Origin: Cryptomeria japonica
Lineage: Eukaryota > Streptophyta > Pinopsida > Cupressales > Cupressaceae
NCBI RefSeq assembly: GCF_030272615.1
Contig: NC_081414.1
Location: 521,110,185-521,174,184, forward strand
Direction of reading: 5' to 3'
Length of the DNA: 64,000 bases
Under the pieces are notes generated by a model. The model was not told the origin of the DNA, made no database searches, and worked only from the letters and a program-made list of their open reading frames with translations. Position numbers and translations under genes: made by a program. This document shows positions 24,819 through 35,276 of the stretch, one piece after another. Numbering within the stretch: position 1 is the first letter of the stretch; each line of letters begins with the position of its first letter.

Positions 24819-27341
24819 TCATGGTGGAAGAGATTGGAATTGTTTAGGCCAAAAGTAATCAAAAGGAACACTAGAAGTTCTTTCAGCTGGTTTAAAGAGA
24901 CTATGATTGACAGTAACAACTTCACCATTATGGGGAAATTTCAAACACTTGTGGATAGGAGAAGCAATAGCTTTCATGAAAGATAGCCAAGGATAGCCTA
25001 GCTTCACATGAAATTGTTCGGATGATGGAATAATAGCAAAGTCCACATCAAGGGATTTGTTATGGACCTCGATAGGTACTGTAATAGAACCAATTGCAGG
25101 AGTAGAAAATGCATCAAATAATTTCACAACCACATTTGTTTTGTCATAGATCACTTGATTCAATTGCAAAGTAAAAAGAAATTCTTCAGTAATGATATTA
25201 ACCATGTAAGAAGGATCAATAAGCACTCCACAACAAGGTGTATTTTTGAATTTTGCAACTATATATAAAGGACCGTTAGGTGCCCTGATAGTTTCACTAG
25301 AATCAAATGTGATGGAAGGTTCTTTAGGGATTTTCTGTTGCTCCACAAAGTTAATCACATTCGGAGTCATAGACACAAGATCATCAGGTGAGACAGAGGA
25401 ATCAGTAGTATCAATCGTATTAGAGCTATGAGAAGGCAATGGATCCATAAAAATCTGAAGATTTTGGTTAGGAGGAGCTACAGATGTGTTGCCTTTATCA
25501 TTCACACCAGAAACAGAGATAGTATTATTATCAATCAAATCTTGAATTTTCCCCTTTAAAGCAAAACATTTTTCAGTATCATGCCCAGGTTGACGATGAA
25601 ATTGACAAAAAGATTTGTTATCAAAATAGGGTGAATTAATTTTTGTAGGATCAATTTGTCTTATAGGAGGAAGAGTAAGCACATTTTGTTCCAATAACTT
25701 ATTCATAATACTATGCAATGATTCATTCAAAGGAGTAAACTTTCTTTCTTTCTTGAAAAACTTAGAAATAGGAGACACACCTGATGCTGCATTCACATTG
25801 TTGTTGATGATGTTTTCATTGAATTTAATGGACTCTCTATTCGGTTTAAACTTCCCAAATGGTTGTTGACTACTATCACCCTTATCACTCGGAGCCATAG
25901 GATGTGATTGTTCCATTTGACTCACAGTCAGTTGATAATTGTGAAGAGTTGCGCACAACTGTTGGAAAGAAGTAAACTTAGAAAACAGGAGTTTTTCTCT
26001 AATGTCTTTTTGTAAATTAGAAATAAAGATTCTTTGAATATCATTGTCAGGCACTAGAAAAGAAATTTGAGCATACAAATGCTTATATCTACCAATGAAA
26101 TCAGTCACTTTTTCTTTAACACCTTGTTTACAATGCATTAAATCAATCAAAGTAACTTTAGGACTTATATTGTTTTGAAATTGTTGAATGAAAGCATTTG
26201 CAAGTTGTTCGAAAGAAGTAATAGAATAGGAAGGCAACGAGCAATACCATTGTAGGGCTTTGTCTCTTAATGTTCTAGTAAACAGTTTTGCAAGCAACCT
26301 TTGGTCATAAGCAAAATCGGTACATATTGTTTGAAATGTCTTAACATGTGTTAGAGGATCACCCTTACCATTATAAAGCTCCAAATGTGGAATTTCAACA
26401 TGTTTAGGGGGGATAGCTCGAACAATGTCAAGAGAAAGTGGGCTCGCAACATCAAATGTGGGCACACTAAACTTAGATTGATTCATAGAGGCAATTTGTT
26501 GCTGTAAAGAAGAGACAGTTTGTGCAAGATTGTTAATGGTCGCTTCAGTCGAAGAATTCATATTAGACGTGTTAGATTGTGATGGAGGTGTTATGTTATT
26601 GAAAGAAGGTAGAGAGTAAGGTGGTGGGACACTATGATAGTTAGTCATAGGAGATGATTGAAAAGGAGGAACACTACAAGGAGGAATGGAAGGGTTAAAT
26701 GAATTGCCCCCTTGCGTCATGTTCATTTGTGAAGATATGAGAGGAACACTCACTGAAGGAATGAATAAAGAAGTTGGATTGAATGAAGGAAGAGGGTTGA
26801 TTGAAGAAGAGGGATTGCCCCCATGACTAGTGATCATAGGAGGAATGTCTTGTGTTGAAGTAGTCATTATGTTTGATGTAAAAGTAGGTATACTAGCAAT
26901 AGAAGTCGTCAAAGGAATAGAATGATTGACTTGAGTAGGAGGTTGTGTATAACCTAAGGTTTCGGCACAACTCTTCATAGGCATCACATTTGAATCCATA
27001 ATGTGTGCAATACCACGCAAAATATCAATTCCATTCTTATCACTTTGAAGCATACGTTTTAGATCCTCAATTAAAGGAAGAGCTCGACTATCAGGGTATT
27101 CTTGAGACATCCACTGTCGAAAATCGTCAAATTGGTTATCCAATTTTGAAAGTTGTTCTACAGAAACCTCATGGAGAGCTTCTTCATCATTAAGAGGATT
27201 AGAGGAATTACCCATGTCCTCGTTAAAAAGACCATTCAAATTAGGTTCCATCTCCTCAGTAATTAAACCTTGGAAGGACTTAATTCTAAGGCTTCGTCTA
27301 ACGGGAATAGTGTAAGTAGGGCTTATTGTTGTAAAACTCAT
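24819..27341 (-). CDS. gag: Gag polyprotein with degenerate protease-like domain, 840 aa
   Basis: The protein would form the particle that packages element RNA in the cytoplasm. The first 300 residues are Ser/Pro/Thr-rich and disordered-looking. A retrotransposon gag domain lies at about residues 310-450 ('PHLELYNGKGDPLTHV', 'FTRTLRDKALQWYCSLPS', 'SFEQLANAFIQQF'), close to the Tat/Athila style of Gypsy gag. A Cys-His motif lies near residues 577-590 (CQFHRQPGHDTEKC). A retroviral-protease-like fold lies near 695-800 ('GVLIDPSYMVNI', 'FHVKLGYPWLSFMKAIAS'). The catalytic triplet normally D-S/T-G reads D-P-S, so protease activity is doubtful. The ATG at 27341 is the first in a frame that opens after the leader. 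It is intact, unlike the other elements in the window, as expected for the youngest insertion. Confidence 0.88.
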   Translation of the reverse strand: MSFTTISPTYTIPVRRSLRIKSFQGLITEEMEPNLNGLFNEDMGNSSNPLNDEEALHEVSVEQLSKLDNQFDDFRQWMSQEYPDSRALPLIEDLKRMLQSDKNGIDILRGIAHIMDSNVMPMKSCAETLGYTQPPTQVNHSIPLTTSIASIPTFTSNIMTTSTQDIPPMITSHGGNPSSSINPLPSFNPTSLFIPSVSVPLISSQMNMTQGGNSFNPSIPPCSVPPFQSSPMTNYHSVPPPYSLPSFNNITPPSQSNTSNMNSSTEATINNLAQTVSSLQQQIASMNQSKFSVPTFDVASPLSLDIVRAIPPKHVEIPHLELYNGKGDPLTHVKTFQTICTDFAYDQRLLAKLFTRTLRDKALQWYCSLPSYSITSFEQLANAFIQQFQNNISPKVTLIDLMHCKQGVKEKVTDFIGRYKHLYAQISFLVPDNDIQRIFISNLQKDIREKLLFSKFTSFQQLCATLHNYQLTVSQMEQSHPMAPSDKGDSSQQPFGKFKPNRESIKFNENIINNNVNAASGVSPISKFFKKERKFTPLNESLHSIMNKLLEQNVLTLPPIRQIDPTKINSPYFDNKSFCQFHRQPGHDTEKCFALKGKIQDLIDNNTISVSGVNDKGNTSVAPPNQNLQIFMDPLPSHSSNTIDTTDSSVSPDDLVSMTPNVINFVEQQKIPKEPSITFDSSETIRAPNGPLYIVAKFKNTPCCGVLIDPSYMVNIITEEFLFTLQLNQVIYDKTNVVVKLFDAFSTPAIGSITVPIEVHNKSLDVDFAIIPSSEQFHVKLGYPWLSFMKAIASPIHKCLKFPHNGEVVTVNHSLFKPAERTSSVPFDYFWPKQFQSLPP

Positions 27342-28501
27342 GCACTAAGGAGAGAGAGAAGATTTTGAATTTTAGAGGTAGCAAATTTTAGTAAAACCAG
27401 CCAATCTTCTAGCTTTAAGCTGTTAAATACAATCAGGACAATCTCCCGAAATTTCGGAAAAAATGTCCGGGACCGTGGCGCTCGGGGTGCACACGGTCCT
27501 CGCAATTTTTTTTCAAAATTTGCAGGGATGAAAGTTATGATGATTTTACAGCTAACCTGAAAAAATTGAGTGATTTTACGATCTATAGATAGGCCAAATT
27601 AAAGTTGCAATCTCAAAATTGAACCCTACCAAGATTTTCGAAAAATGCAAAATTTGAATTTTGAAAAAGAGAGGGAAACTGAAATTCTGAATTTTATGAT
27701 TTTAGAGGGAATACCAAAAGCAATGCAAGTTTTGAAATTTGAAAGTTGACTCAATTTCACGCAAAATTCAATTCTGAAAGTGGAAATCAAAGTTGTTGTA
27801 ATTAAGCACTTAATTTCAAAAGTCACAAATTGCAAAAATTTGAATAAATCACTGAAATTTCGAATGAATGATAACACACTTTTCAGATTTAGGACTGTAA
27901 GAAACACAATTTTGACACAAATTTCAATTTCAACAATTTTTGAATGATTAGAAGCCTCAATCCAAGCAATCGCTAGACCAACTTTGACTGTAATTTTGAA
28001 GGTGTTAAAATTGATAAAATCAGCCAAAATTCTGGATTTTAGCAGAAAAATACAGTAAGATCTAGCTCCCGAAATTTCAGAAAAAATGTCGGGGACGATG
28101 GCGCTCGGAGTGCACATGGTCCTCGCAACTTTTTTCGAAATTTTCAGGGATGAAAGATATTATGATTTTATTGCGGAATCCAAAGTTACAGCTGATTTGG
28201 AGATGTTTTGATCAGTGAAATTGTCAGACAAAGGTTGAATCAAGAGGGTTTCAAAAATTAGGGTTTTGACACTTAACCACTTAATTTTCAAAATTAAAGA
28301 ACAAATATGAATTGATAATTTGTAATAGAAGGGCAGATCTGAAACAAGCATCAACAATTAAACATTTCACAAGTTTAATTACTTAAAAAGAAAATTTAGG
28401 GTTTTTATGCAATTAACCTCTAAAATTTTGCAAAAGATCAAACATGGAAATGTAACCAAGGAATCCAATTTTCAGATCTAACTATGAATAATTAGAAGGA
28501 T
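27342..28501 (-). other. Leader of the gag-only element with internal repeats
   Basis: A 1.16-kb untranslated leader between primer site and gag ATG. Two segments of about 110 bp, near 27440-27550 and 28060-28175, are copies of each other ('ctcccgaaatttc', 'tggcgctcgg', 'gcagggatgaaag'-type text). The core 27-bp motif also occurs in both LTRs. Long leaders with structure are usual where packaging signals lie. Open frames here (for example 27626-28117 minus) are Phe/Ile/Lys-rich and show no domain. Confidence 0.65.
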
Positions 28502-28520
28502 GTTCACGTCGGGTTCACCA
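28502..28520 (-). promoter_or_regulatory. Primer-binding site
   Basis: On the minus strand, three bases after the 5' LTR, the sequence is TGGTGAACCCGACGTGAAC. It begins with TGG, the complement of the tRNA CCA end, at the expected place for first-strand priming. I could not assign the tRNA from memory. Confidence 0.75.
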
Positions 28521-28523
28521 AAA

Positions 28524-29756
28524 TGTAAAGCGGAAAAATTGAACCCTAGTCGTTCTCCCCTCCCCAACTCCGAGGAGAGAGAAGGGAGAGTCACTAGGGT
28601 TGATGGTTTTCACTTAGGAGGGACTTTACATTCAAAAGAGGGGTTGAAACCCACAAGATCCAATCCCACACAATGCAAGATTGGATTCTATATGAGTTTC
28701 AAGGGTTGTGATAGCAAGGATACCCTCTTTTGTAAAGAATGTAGATAGAAAGATTGAACTATGAATGCATGTAGAAGCAAGAAAGATTCACTTATAAATA
28801 GAGATAGGGATATGATATGAAGCTGCGAACCTGGAATTAGCAGTAAAATGTCGAGACGGCGTTGTCCTGCAAATTTGAGCAAAAGTTGACAGGACGATGG
28901 CGCCCGGCGTGCACACGGTCCTCCGAAAAATCCACGAAACGAAGGGGGATCTGTTCGTCTCTGCACAAGGATTCCAGATCTTCAATTTCAGCCGCGTACC
29001 TGCAACCTACACACAGAAAAGTGAAGACAATTGGGGGGTTAGGGATTAGGGGTTTGCCCTTAGGTCAAACCCCGGTTTTGGAATTAACCAAGAAATGAGA
29101 AATGCTTGTAAATGTAATGTAAAACAAGTACTAATACCTTGTTTTAAGGATGTTTGTATCCTTATATGCGAAGGTATAGATGTTGTTGTATGTTGTATGT
29201 TGTATGTTGTAGTATGTAATGTGTTGTGAGTGCTCTCCTCTTCAATGGTTGAATCCTTGTCTTGAATGCAACACTTAGCCTTGAATGGAGACTTAGAATG
29301 ATCAATTGCTTGAAGGAATGCTTGAATGCTTGAATATCGTTTTCGCGTCTTGTACACATATGTCCTTCCTCCCCAAATGGGAGAGGAAATGTAGTTTATA
29401 TACTTGCCAATTAGGGTTGAAAGATTGATTTTCCCAACCTTAGGCCGACCAGGAAATGTTATTTTCCAAATTGCAAACAAAAAGGCTCGAAGTCCCATAG
29501 GAGACCGGGCCCAAAAATAGGGCCAGGGACCAGGGCACTGGGCGCCTTGGTCCTGAAGGACCACGGCGCTGGGTGCTCTGGTCCCACCTCCCGGGACAGC
29601 AGGGTGCAAGGAGGATCAAGCCAGGGTGCTGGAAAAATGCAGTTTTTGATGTCATGAGCAAGTTTCAGGGTCTCCATTCAGGTTCAGTGTTGCGTCGCCA
29701 TCATGAAGACCCAAATGCAGTCGAAATTGCAAGTGTCACAATTTTTGGACGCTACA
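28524..29756 (-). repeat. 5' LTR of the gag-only Gypsy element
   Basis: A 1233-bp LTR, the pair of 21912-23151. Differences are almost all C/T or G/A transitions, with only three or four transversions, plus loss of one TATGTTG unit near 29190. The tandem hairpins lie at 29527-29553 and 29558-29584 and are weakened by substitutions. The 27-bp shared motif is at 28896-28922. Confidence 0.95.
29395..29402 (-). promoter_or_regulatory. TATA box of the 5' LTR
   Basis: TATATAAA on the minus strand, conserved at 22790-22797 in the other LTR and placed about 360 bases inside the LTR from its upstream end. It is a plausible promoter for the element RNA; no start site can be seen. Confidence 0.5.
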
Positions 29757-29761
29757 CTAGG

Positions 29762-31010
29762 ACATATAGTGACTATAATATCTAACCAAAAAAACCTCCT
29801 TAGATTATATTTGATGAAGATCCATAATCTATTATTCGAAGACTGTATCTTCTATGTGTGTCATGTATGAAGGTGTGGTAAATGGTTGAGGAGTTTGGAT
29901 ATACATTTGCTCCAAATTATCTAAAACAATTACCAATAAATTGATTTTGTGCACAATCTACAAGCATTGAACTCCATGAGAGCACATCTCATTTGGGCAC
30001 TTTGATCAATGGCTCACATGTCTTTCTATCTCCACATTTTGTATGTGTTCCTATCATGGCAATTGCAACTTCAATGTCTACAAATATATTTAAATAGATG
30101 CTCATACCGTGTTTCAATGCTCACATTTGGTGGTCATAAAGGATTGTTTATCGATTTGAAAGTGTTTATGGGGTTTTTGGGGATGTAGGAAGGGACAGAT
30201 TGAGAACTAGAATTTTGAATATTTATCATAATTTTTGGACTCCCATTAATATCAAAGTTTTCAACTATTTAAATTAAAGATACATTGTTGTGAAACATAA
30301 ATATTTCAACAAATCATTTAAATTCACGAACTTGATTAGTAAAGTGTCCAATGAATCTACAAACATGACAAATAGAGTTTAATGTATAACTTTCTCTTAT
30401 ATTTATATTTGTCAGGGAAATTTGTCATATTATGTATAAGGGCAACACAAACCCCCATGCAAACCTTTTCTCTCCAACTCCTATGAAATAAATCACCTTA
30501 CAAAAAATCAAAGTTTAATAATCTCACTAACCAAAAGATGGTCTAACCTAAAAACTTGTCACAGTAAGTAAAAGAAGTCATGAAGAAACCCATAAAATAA
30601 TTTTGCACCATCTTTCATGAATTTTAATTTAATTATTTTCATAAAGCTCAATAAATTGGATAACTTCTCCTAAGATTTTGATTGTGACAATGGACGACTT
30701 TGCTTTGAAATAGTAAGAGACTTTAGAATTCGAGGATAATTGGGGACCTTTTAACTAGGAGGCACTCAACACAAGGGGTTTTGACACCAAAGTTTAAGCT
30801 TTGGTGTGTTCAAAAATAGGGCTAACAATTCATAACTATTATTGTATAATATTCTTATCTAATTTAAGACATTAGATAGTTGTAATGGACAAAAGTGGGC
30901 TAGGGGAGAGGATTTAGTACTTGAGCATGTTCTAATAGTTTTTATAGCTTTTTTGATTTAATGCCCAAAATTTTTAATATTAAAGCACTAGTCTATTAGT
31001 GTTAATCATG
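29762..31010. other. AT-rich spacer, no gene recognised
   Basis: The stretch continues the target DNA of the gag-only element. All frames are closed within short distances and no repeat shared with the rest of the window was noticed. Confidence 0.5.
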
Positions 31011-31565
31011 AGTATTGATAATTTGATGAAATGTATTCCTCATATGTAAAAAGCAACAAATCCTCTGATATCACATCAGCACACCAATAAAACATGAATT
31101 AGTGCACAAGTATCAATCTAATTTTTTGGAGCCATTTTGGACTCAACAAAAATCATGTTGACGTGGAACTAAAATCTTAGTTATAAGTAGGGGACGTGTC
31201 AAGTAAGTTGCTATAGAAAATTGGAAGTGATTTGAAATTGCCATATAAGATTTTGAGAGACGCGAAGATAGGATCCTCAACTACTAGATCCTCTCCCCTA
31301 TAACATTCTAACATCTTACAATTCCAACCAAAAGAAACACATATTTGAAGTAAATCTCCTACAAACTAAGCCCATCAATTTTATAATGCATTACATATGT
31401 GAAAATACCTTATCTTTAAACGTATTAATTATTAAATCTTTATCCTTTGATACCTCGAATCAATCCTTTGATACCTCGAATCAATTTCCTTTTGGAGGCA
31501 TCGAACATTCGACATCCACCAAAAATCATGTAGATGAAGGAGGCAAGGATGAGGGCTATTGAATG
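31011..31565. repeat. Dispersed unnamed repeat, copy C (internally deleted)
   Basis: Matches copy A at 6477-6985 along about 470 bp, then jumps to text matching 8350-8420 ('acatccaccaaaa'), so about 1.3 kb of the unit is missing. A perfect 20-bp tandem duplication ('ctttgatacctcgaatcaat') lies at about 31445-31484. The right end abuts a Copia LTR relic. Confidence 0.6.
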
Positions 31566-31574
31566 ATCCAAAGT

Positions 31575-32435
31575 GAATTCAAGTGAGTCAGTATATGAGT
31601 GTGAAGCGGTGAACACTAAACCGGTAGCAGTGTTCTAACCAGTTTTCCTGATTGTGTGATGAGTTATCACTGGTTGTGATGTGTTAACACCAATTGACAT
31701 TTTTGCAGTGATATATGATGTGTTAAGAAAGTTTATCTAGATTCACTAAACCTAGGAAATTGTGTTGAGGTTTAGGAGCCGACATGAAATCTAATGTCTA
31801 TAAAAAGACATTGTGATGAGTTATTTTCATATAGGAGATGCAAGTTATGTTATGTGTTGATGTTGATGTGAGTTATTGAAGGAGTTATAGATTATGTTGA
31901 TGATGTAGTAATGAGTGAGAAGAAAAGGATCTAAACAAGTAGAATCTACTATTCCTAGATCATACCACTTATTGTTTTCTAATCACTACAATAGTTAAAT
32001 CCCCTAATCGGGTAATCTCTAATAGGCTTCATTGTAGAAATCCTCTAACAAGGTGATTCATTAACATGGATCTAAATCCTCCACTGAGGTTACCTTTAAC
32101 TTGGTATAGCTCCTAATAGGGATTGGGATCTTTAACAGGATCTACTCCTAACAGAGCACTATGTAGACCTTAACTAGTCAATTACCTAATCTACAGATAA
32201 TTAACTTGTGAGTTCCATCTCACCGTGGTTTTTCCCAGCTGGGTTTTCCATGTATAAATACTTGTGTTATGGTGAATGTTTTACTTGTTTTGAATTCTCC
32301 TATAACACTTTGGATTGCATGCAAAGTCATAAGTAAACTAGTTAAATATTTTTATCGGTCTGGGATTAAAGTGTTATTGTTTTTGCTATCACTTATTCAC
32401 CTCCCCTCTTAGTTCTTTATAAGTTTATCAGTGTC
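31575..32435 (+). mobile_element. Solo Copia LTR relic
   Basis: Shares order and wording with the Copia LTRs at 48998-50564 and 54981-56547. It has 'gtgaagcggtgaaca', a TATA-like 'ctataaaaag' near 31798 and repeated short blocks of the 'cctctaacaaggt' and 'cctaacagagca' kind (31985-32190). Next come 'caccgtggtttttcccag' with 'tgggttttcca', and the terminal 'ttcacctcccctcttagt'. No gag or pol text lies on either side, so it is a solo LTR or a deletion remnant of a related family. Exact ends and target duplication were not resolved. Confidence 0.65.
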
Positions 32436-35276
32436 ATTAGATCAAGCCATTAGTGTGTGGTTTCTTTGTAAAAGTAGCCTAAAAGCCTTATTAGGCCTCT
32501 TATAGCAGCAACATTTGACCTAGTCAATGCAAGAGTTGGGGTCTGAGTGTTGGAAGTGTTTTGTGTCCCCAAAAGAGGCATCAAAAAGTGTCATGAGTCT
32601 AGGGTGTCATTAGGAGAACTTCAAAGTTTTTCCCTTAAAGAATCAAATTATGACTACTAGGAATAGGTTTCTTGTAGAGGGCAAGTCATCATGTTTGAAC
32701 CTGTACAAATAAAGGGTGTTGTCCTAGTTGTGGTCAATGTCTCTAGGGTTGGAAAAGAGGTTCTATAGGGTCCATACTTGCTCTACAATGGTGGATGTGT
32801 TATAATCCAAGTTGGTCATAGGTGACTATAGGAGAGTTGGTATCAAGGAGAGACTTGATGTGAGAAGTTGTATCTCATGAATTGTTTAGGGATCAAAAGG
32901 GGCCCCATTGAACAAAGGGAAGTGTAGAAGTGTTCTAGCAGGCTGTTGACATGTTTGTCCAAGAATCCATGAATCTTGAGACCTTAATTGAGAGTCTTGT
33001 AGAGTGATTTTGTTGGAGAAGCCTTTGTTCCTTGGGGCTCTGCATTAGCAAAAGAAGTAATTTTGGAACCCTAACTCTAAAACATGATTTCAAAATCATG
33101 CTCAGTTGCAGAAGAAAAAATCCTCAAGAATTTCCACAACTGTGAATCTCAAATAACTACACACCCAAATCCAGAAGCTTCAACAATATAATTTCAAACC
33201 CTTTCACTAGTTCCTTAGCAAAATCCAAAATAGAACTCCATTATTTTTCCAATCTCCTCTTTCTAAACCAAACTTCCCAAAGAAAAATATTTTTAAAAAC
33301 CCATTTTTTAGAGAATTCTTGCACACAGTAACCTTCATGAGAAGAAAAAAACATTTCTTTCCCTAAAAATAACTCCCCCCCAAAAACAAAAATCATGCAA
33401 GATTCCAAATTTAAATTTATTAATTGATTTATTTATTTTCTTTTCGTAACTCCCACACATGTGAATTTTAAATTAGAAAACAATTAAATATAAATTACTT
33501 TAAAAATTAATTTATCTTGAGCATAATAAAATGCCAAATTAAATGCCTTATTTCCTAATTTAATTAATCATTTACAACAAGGATAAGATAAAGTTAATCA
33601 TTTTACCAATAACATCAATTTTAATTTAATTAATTAATCAATCAATAATATTCAAATACGATTAATATGTAATATTAATCTCTTTCACAAAAATACTAGA
33701 TAATTATTATACTATACGGGGAGTTATGAATTGTGATAAGACAAAACACAATAGACCAAGAGAGCCAACGACTGACAAGACCAAACAACTAAGAAACAAG
33801 AATACCTGACTAGGGACTTATTTTCGTAGGAATTATGGTACAACAAGGGTCTGACTGATAAATCCTATTTCCTCTTTAGCATTGGGTTGTAGAGCATACT
33901 CAGACCTAAAGATTTAGGTGGAGTTGGTGCTTGGTACCTACAGTTGCATAAACAAACTGTCAAACATGGATATATGACCATATAATATCATACTACGAAA
34001 AGGGAATGGAAGCAACGTAGCTTGCCCATAAAGAGTAGCGTGATGCTTTTCTCTTTCACCCAATCACACCAAGTATAAAACATAGTGTATATCAGAATAT
34101 TTAAACATCAATAAATATGACTAGATCCTAATATCATGTATATATAATCCATCTCTTTAATCATCTAACTATCAGAGCATAAATAACAACATATAATCAC
34201 AACAACATGTAAATCATTGATCCATAAAGCATATACCATAGATAGCCACAAACTATTGCAAAGATCATCCAGAGTCAAACTTGGTTAAATCGAGTCTGAT
34301 AAAGGGAGGGGCATCACACCTTCCCTACTAGGTTCTAGGATTTTAAACCTAGTTTTCCCTAGGGACAGAGGATGTTGGGGGAATACTATGGTTGTGCATT
34401 TTCTTATAGAGGATGATGTTGCTTTTGGGGTTGGTTTTTCATTTCTTTGAGTGGGTTGGAATTGGATGCATACCAAGGGTTGGTTACCTTGTGAGCATTA
34501 AACTAGAGTGTGCCATGCCTCTTTCATGCCAACTTTAGTGACAGTTGTCGACTTCCTTTGGTGAATGCATTCCTCTAAGGTCTTGGCACGTGCCTCCTGC
34601 CATCCTCGTCCTTCTAGGTTTTCTTATGGGGAGATGTCATTTGGGTTTCCCATTTAATTTTTGGTTTAGGGTCTTCTTGTTTAGTTGAGACCTCTTCCCC
34701 TATACCCTCTACTACAAAGACTTTGTTGCGTTTGTGGCACTACTACTAACAAATCCATTGAAGTGGTTTGAAATGACTTGTCTATAGGGTTTCTTATTAG
34801 TTAAAGGTGTAGTTGTTCCTTCTAAAACCCTTTGGAATTCATTATGCTAACCCATTCTTTAGATTTTTTTTTTTTTTTTTTACGAATGGTCCTTCAAGAA
34901 AAATGTTATGGCCAGCCTATCAAAACCTATTATTTGTCTCCTGTCTCCTTTCTTATTTTGGCTCCAATTCAATTTTTTTTGTTTCGATGATGGTTTATGG
35001 TGCTTACTTAAAAACTTTTGTTCTGATCAGGTAGCCTTTGTGGGTTTGGAACTTCTATTCCTATTGGTTCATATATCCATTCAAAAGCTTCCTCTTAGGG
35101 TCGGATGAGTTGCTTTTGGCCTTATTCTCTCTTCAAAAAAGGTTTTGCCTTTTTTGGGTTCATCTTCTTAGTGGTCTCACTACTTCGAGATCCCCATTTT
35201 GTGTGCCTATGTGGCAGTCTTATATTGGTTCGAGTCTCCCCCAATTTTATCTAATGAGAACATATGAAGAAAATAG
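32436..35276. other. Spacer, no gene recognised
   Basis: Mixed composition, strongly AT-rich at 33380-33720, with a 20-base T run near 34871. The plus-strand frames at 34813-35301 are Phe/Leu-rich and overlap each other in different frames, the mark of chance or decayed sequence. No motif recognised. Confidence 0.45.

Larger units (their letters stand above)
21912..29756 (-). mobile_element. Non-autonomous Ty3/Gypsy element (gag-only, TR-GAG type)
   Basis: A complete insertion of 7845 bp: LTRs at 21912-23151 and 28524-29756, both TG...CA, flanked by CTAGG. Primer-site and polypurine-tract positions show the element runs on the minus strand, so the right LTR is the 5' one. The internal 5.4 kb holds a 1.2-kb leader with repeats, a long gag-type ORF with a protease-like domain, and about 0.8 kb of noncoding sequence. 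No reverse transcriptase, RNase H or integrase motif is present in any frame. This is the layout of TR-GAG elements, which are thought to be mobilised by autonomous relatives. About 35 substitutions and one 7-bp indel separate the LTRs (by eye), close to 3%. Confidence 0.92.

Noticed and set aside
27626-28117. 163-codon Phe/Ile-rich frame in the leader, minus
   Set aside because: Built from degenerate 'aaatttgaaatt' text; no domain and overlaps the leader repeats.
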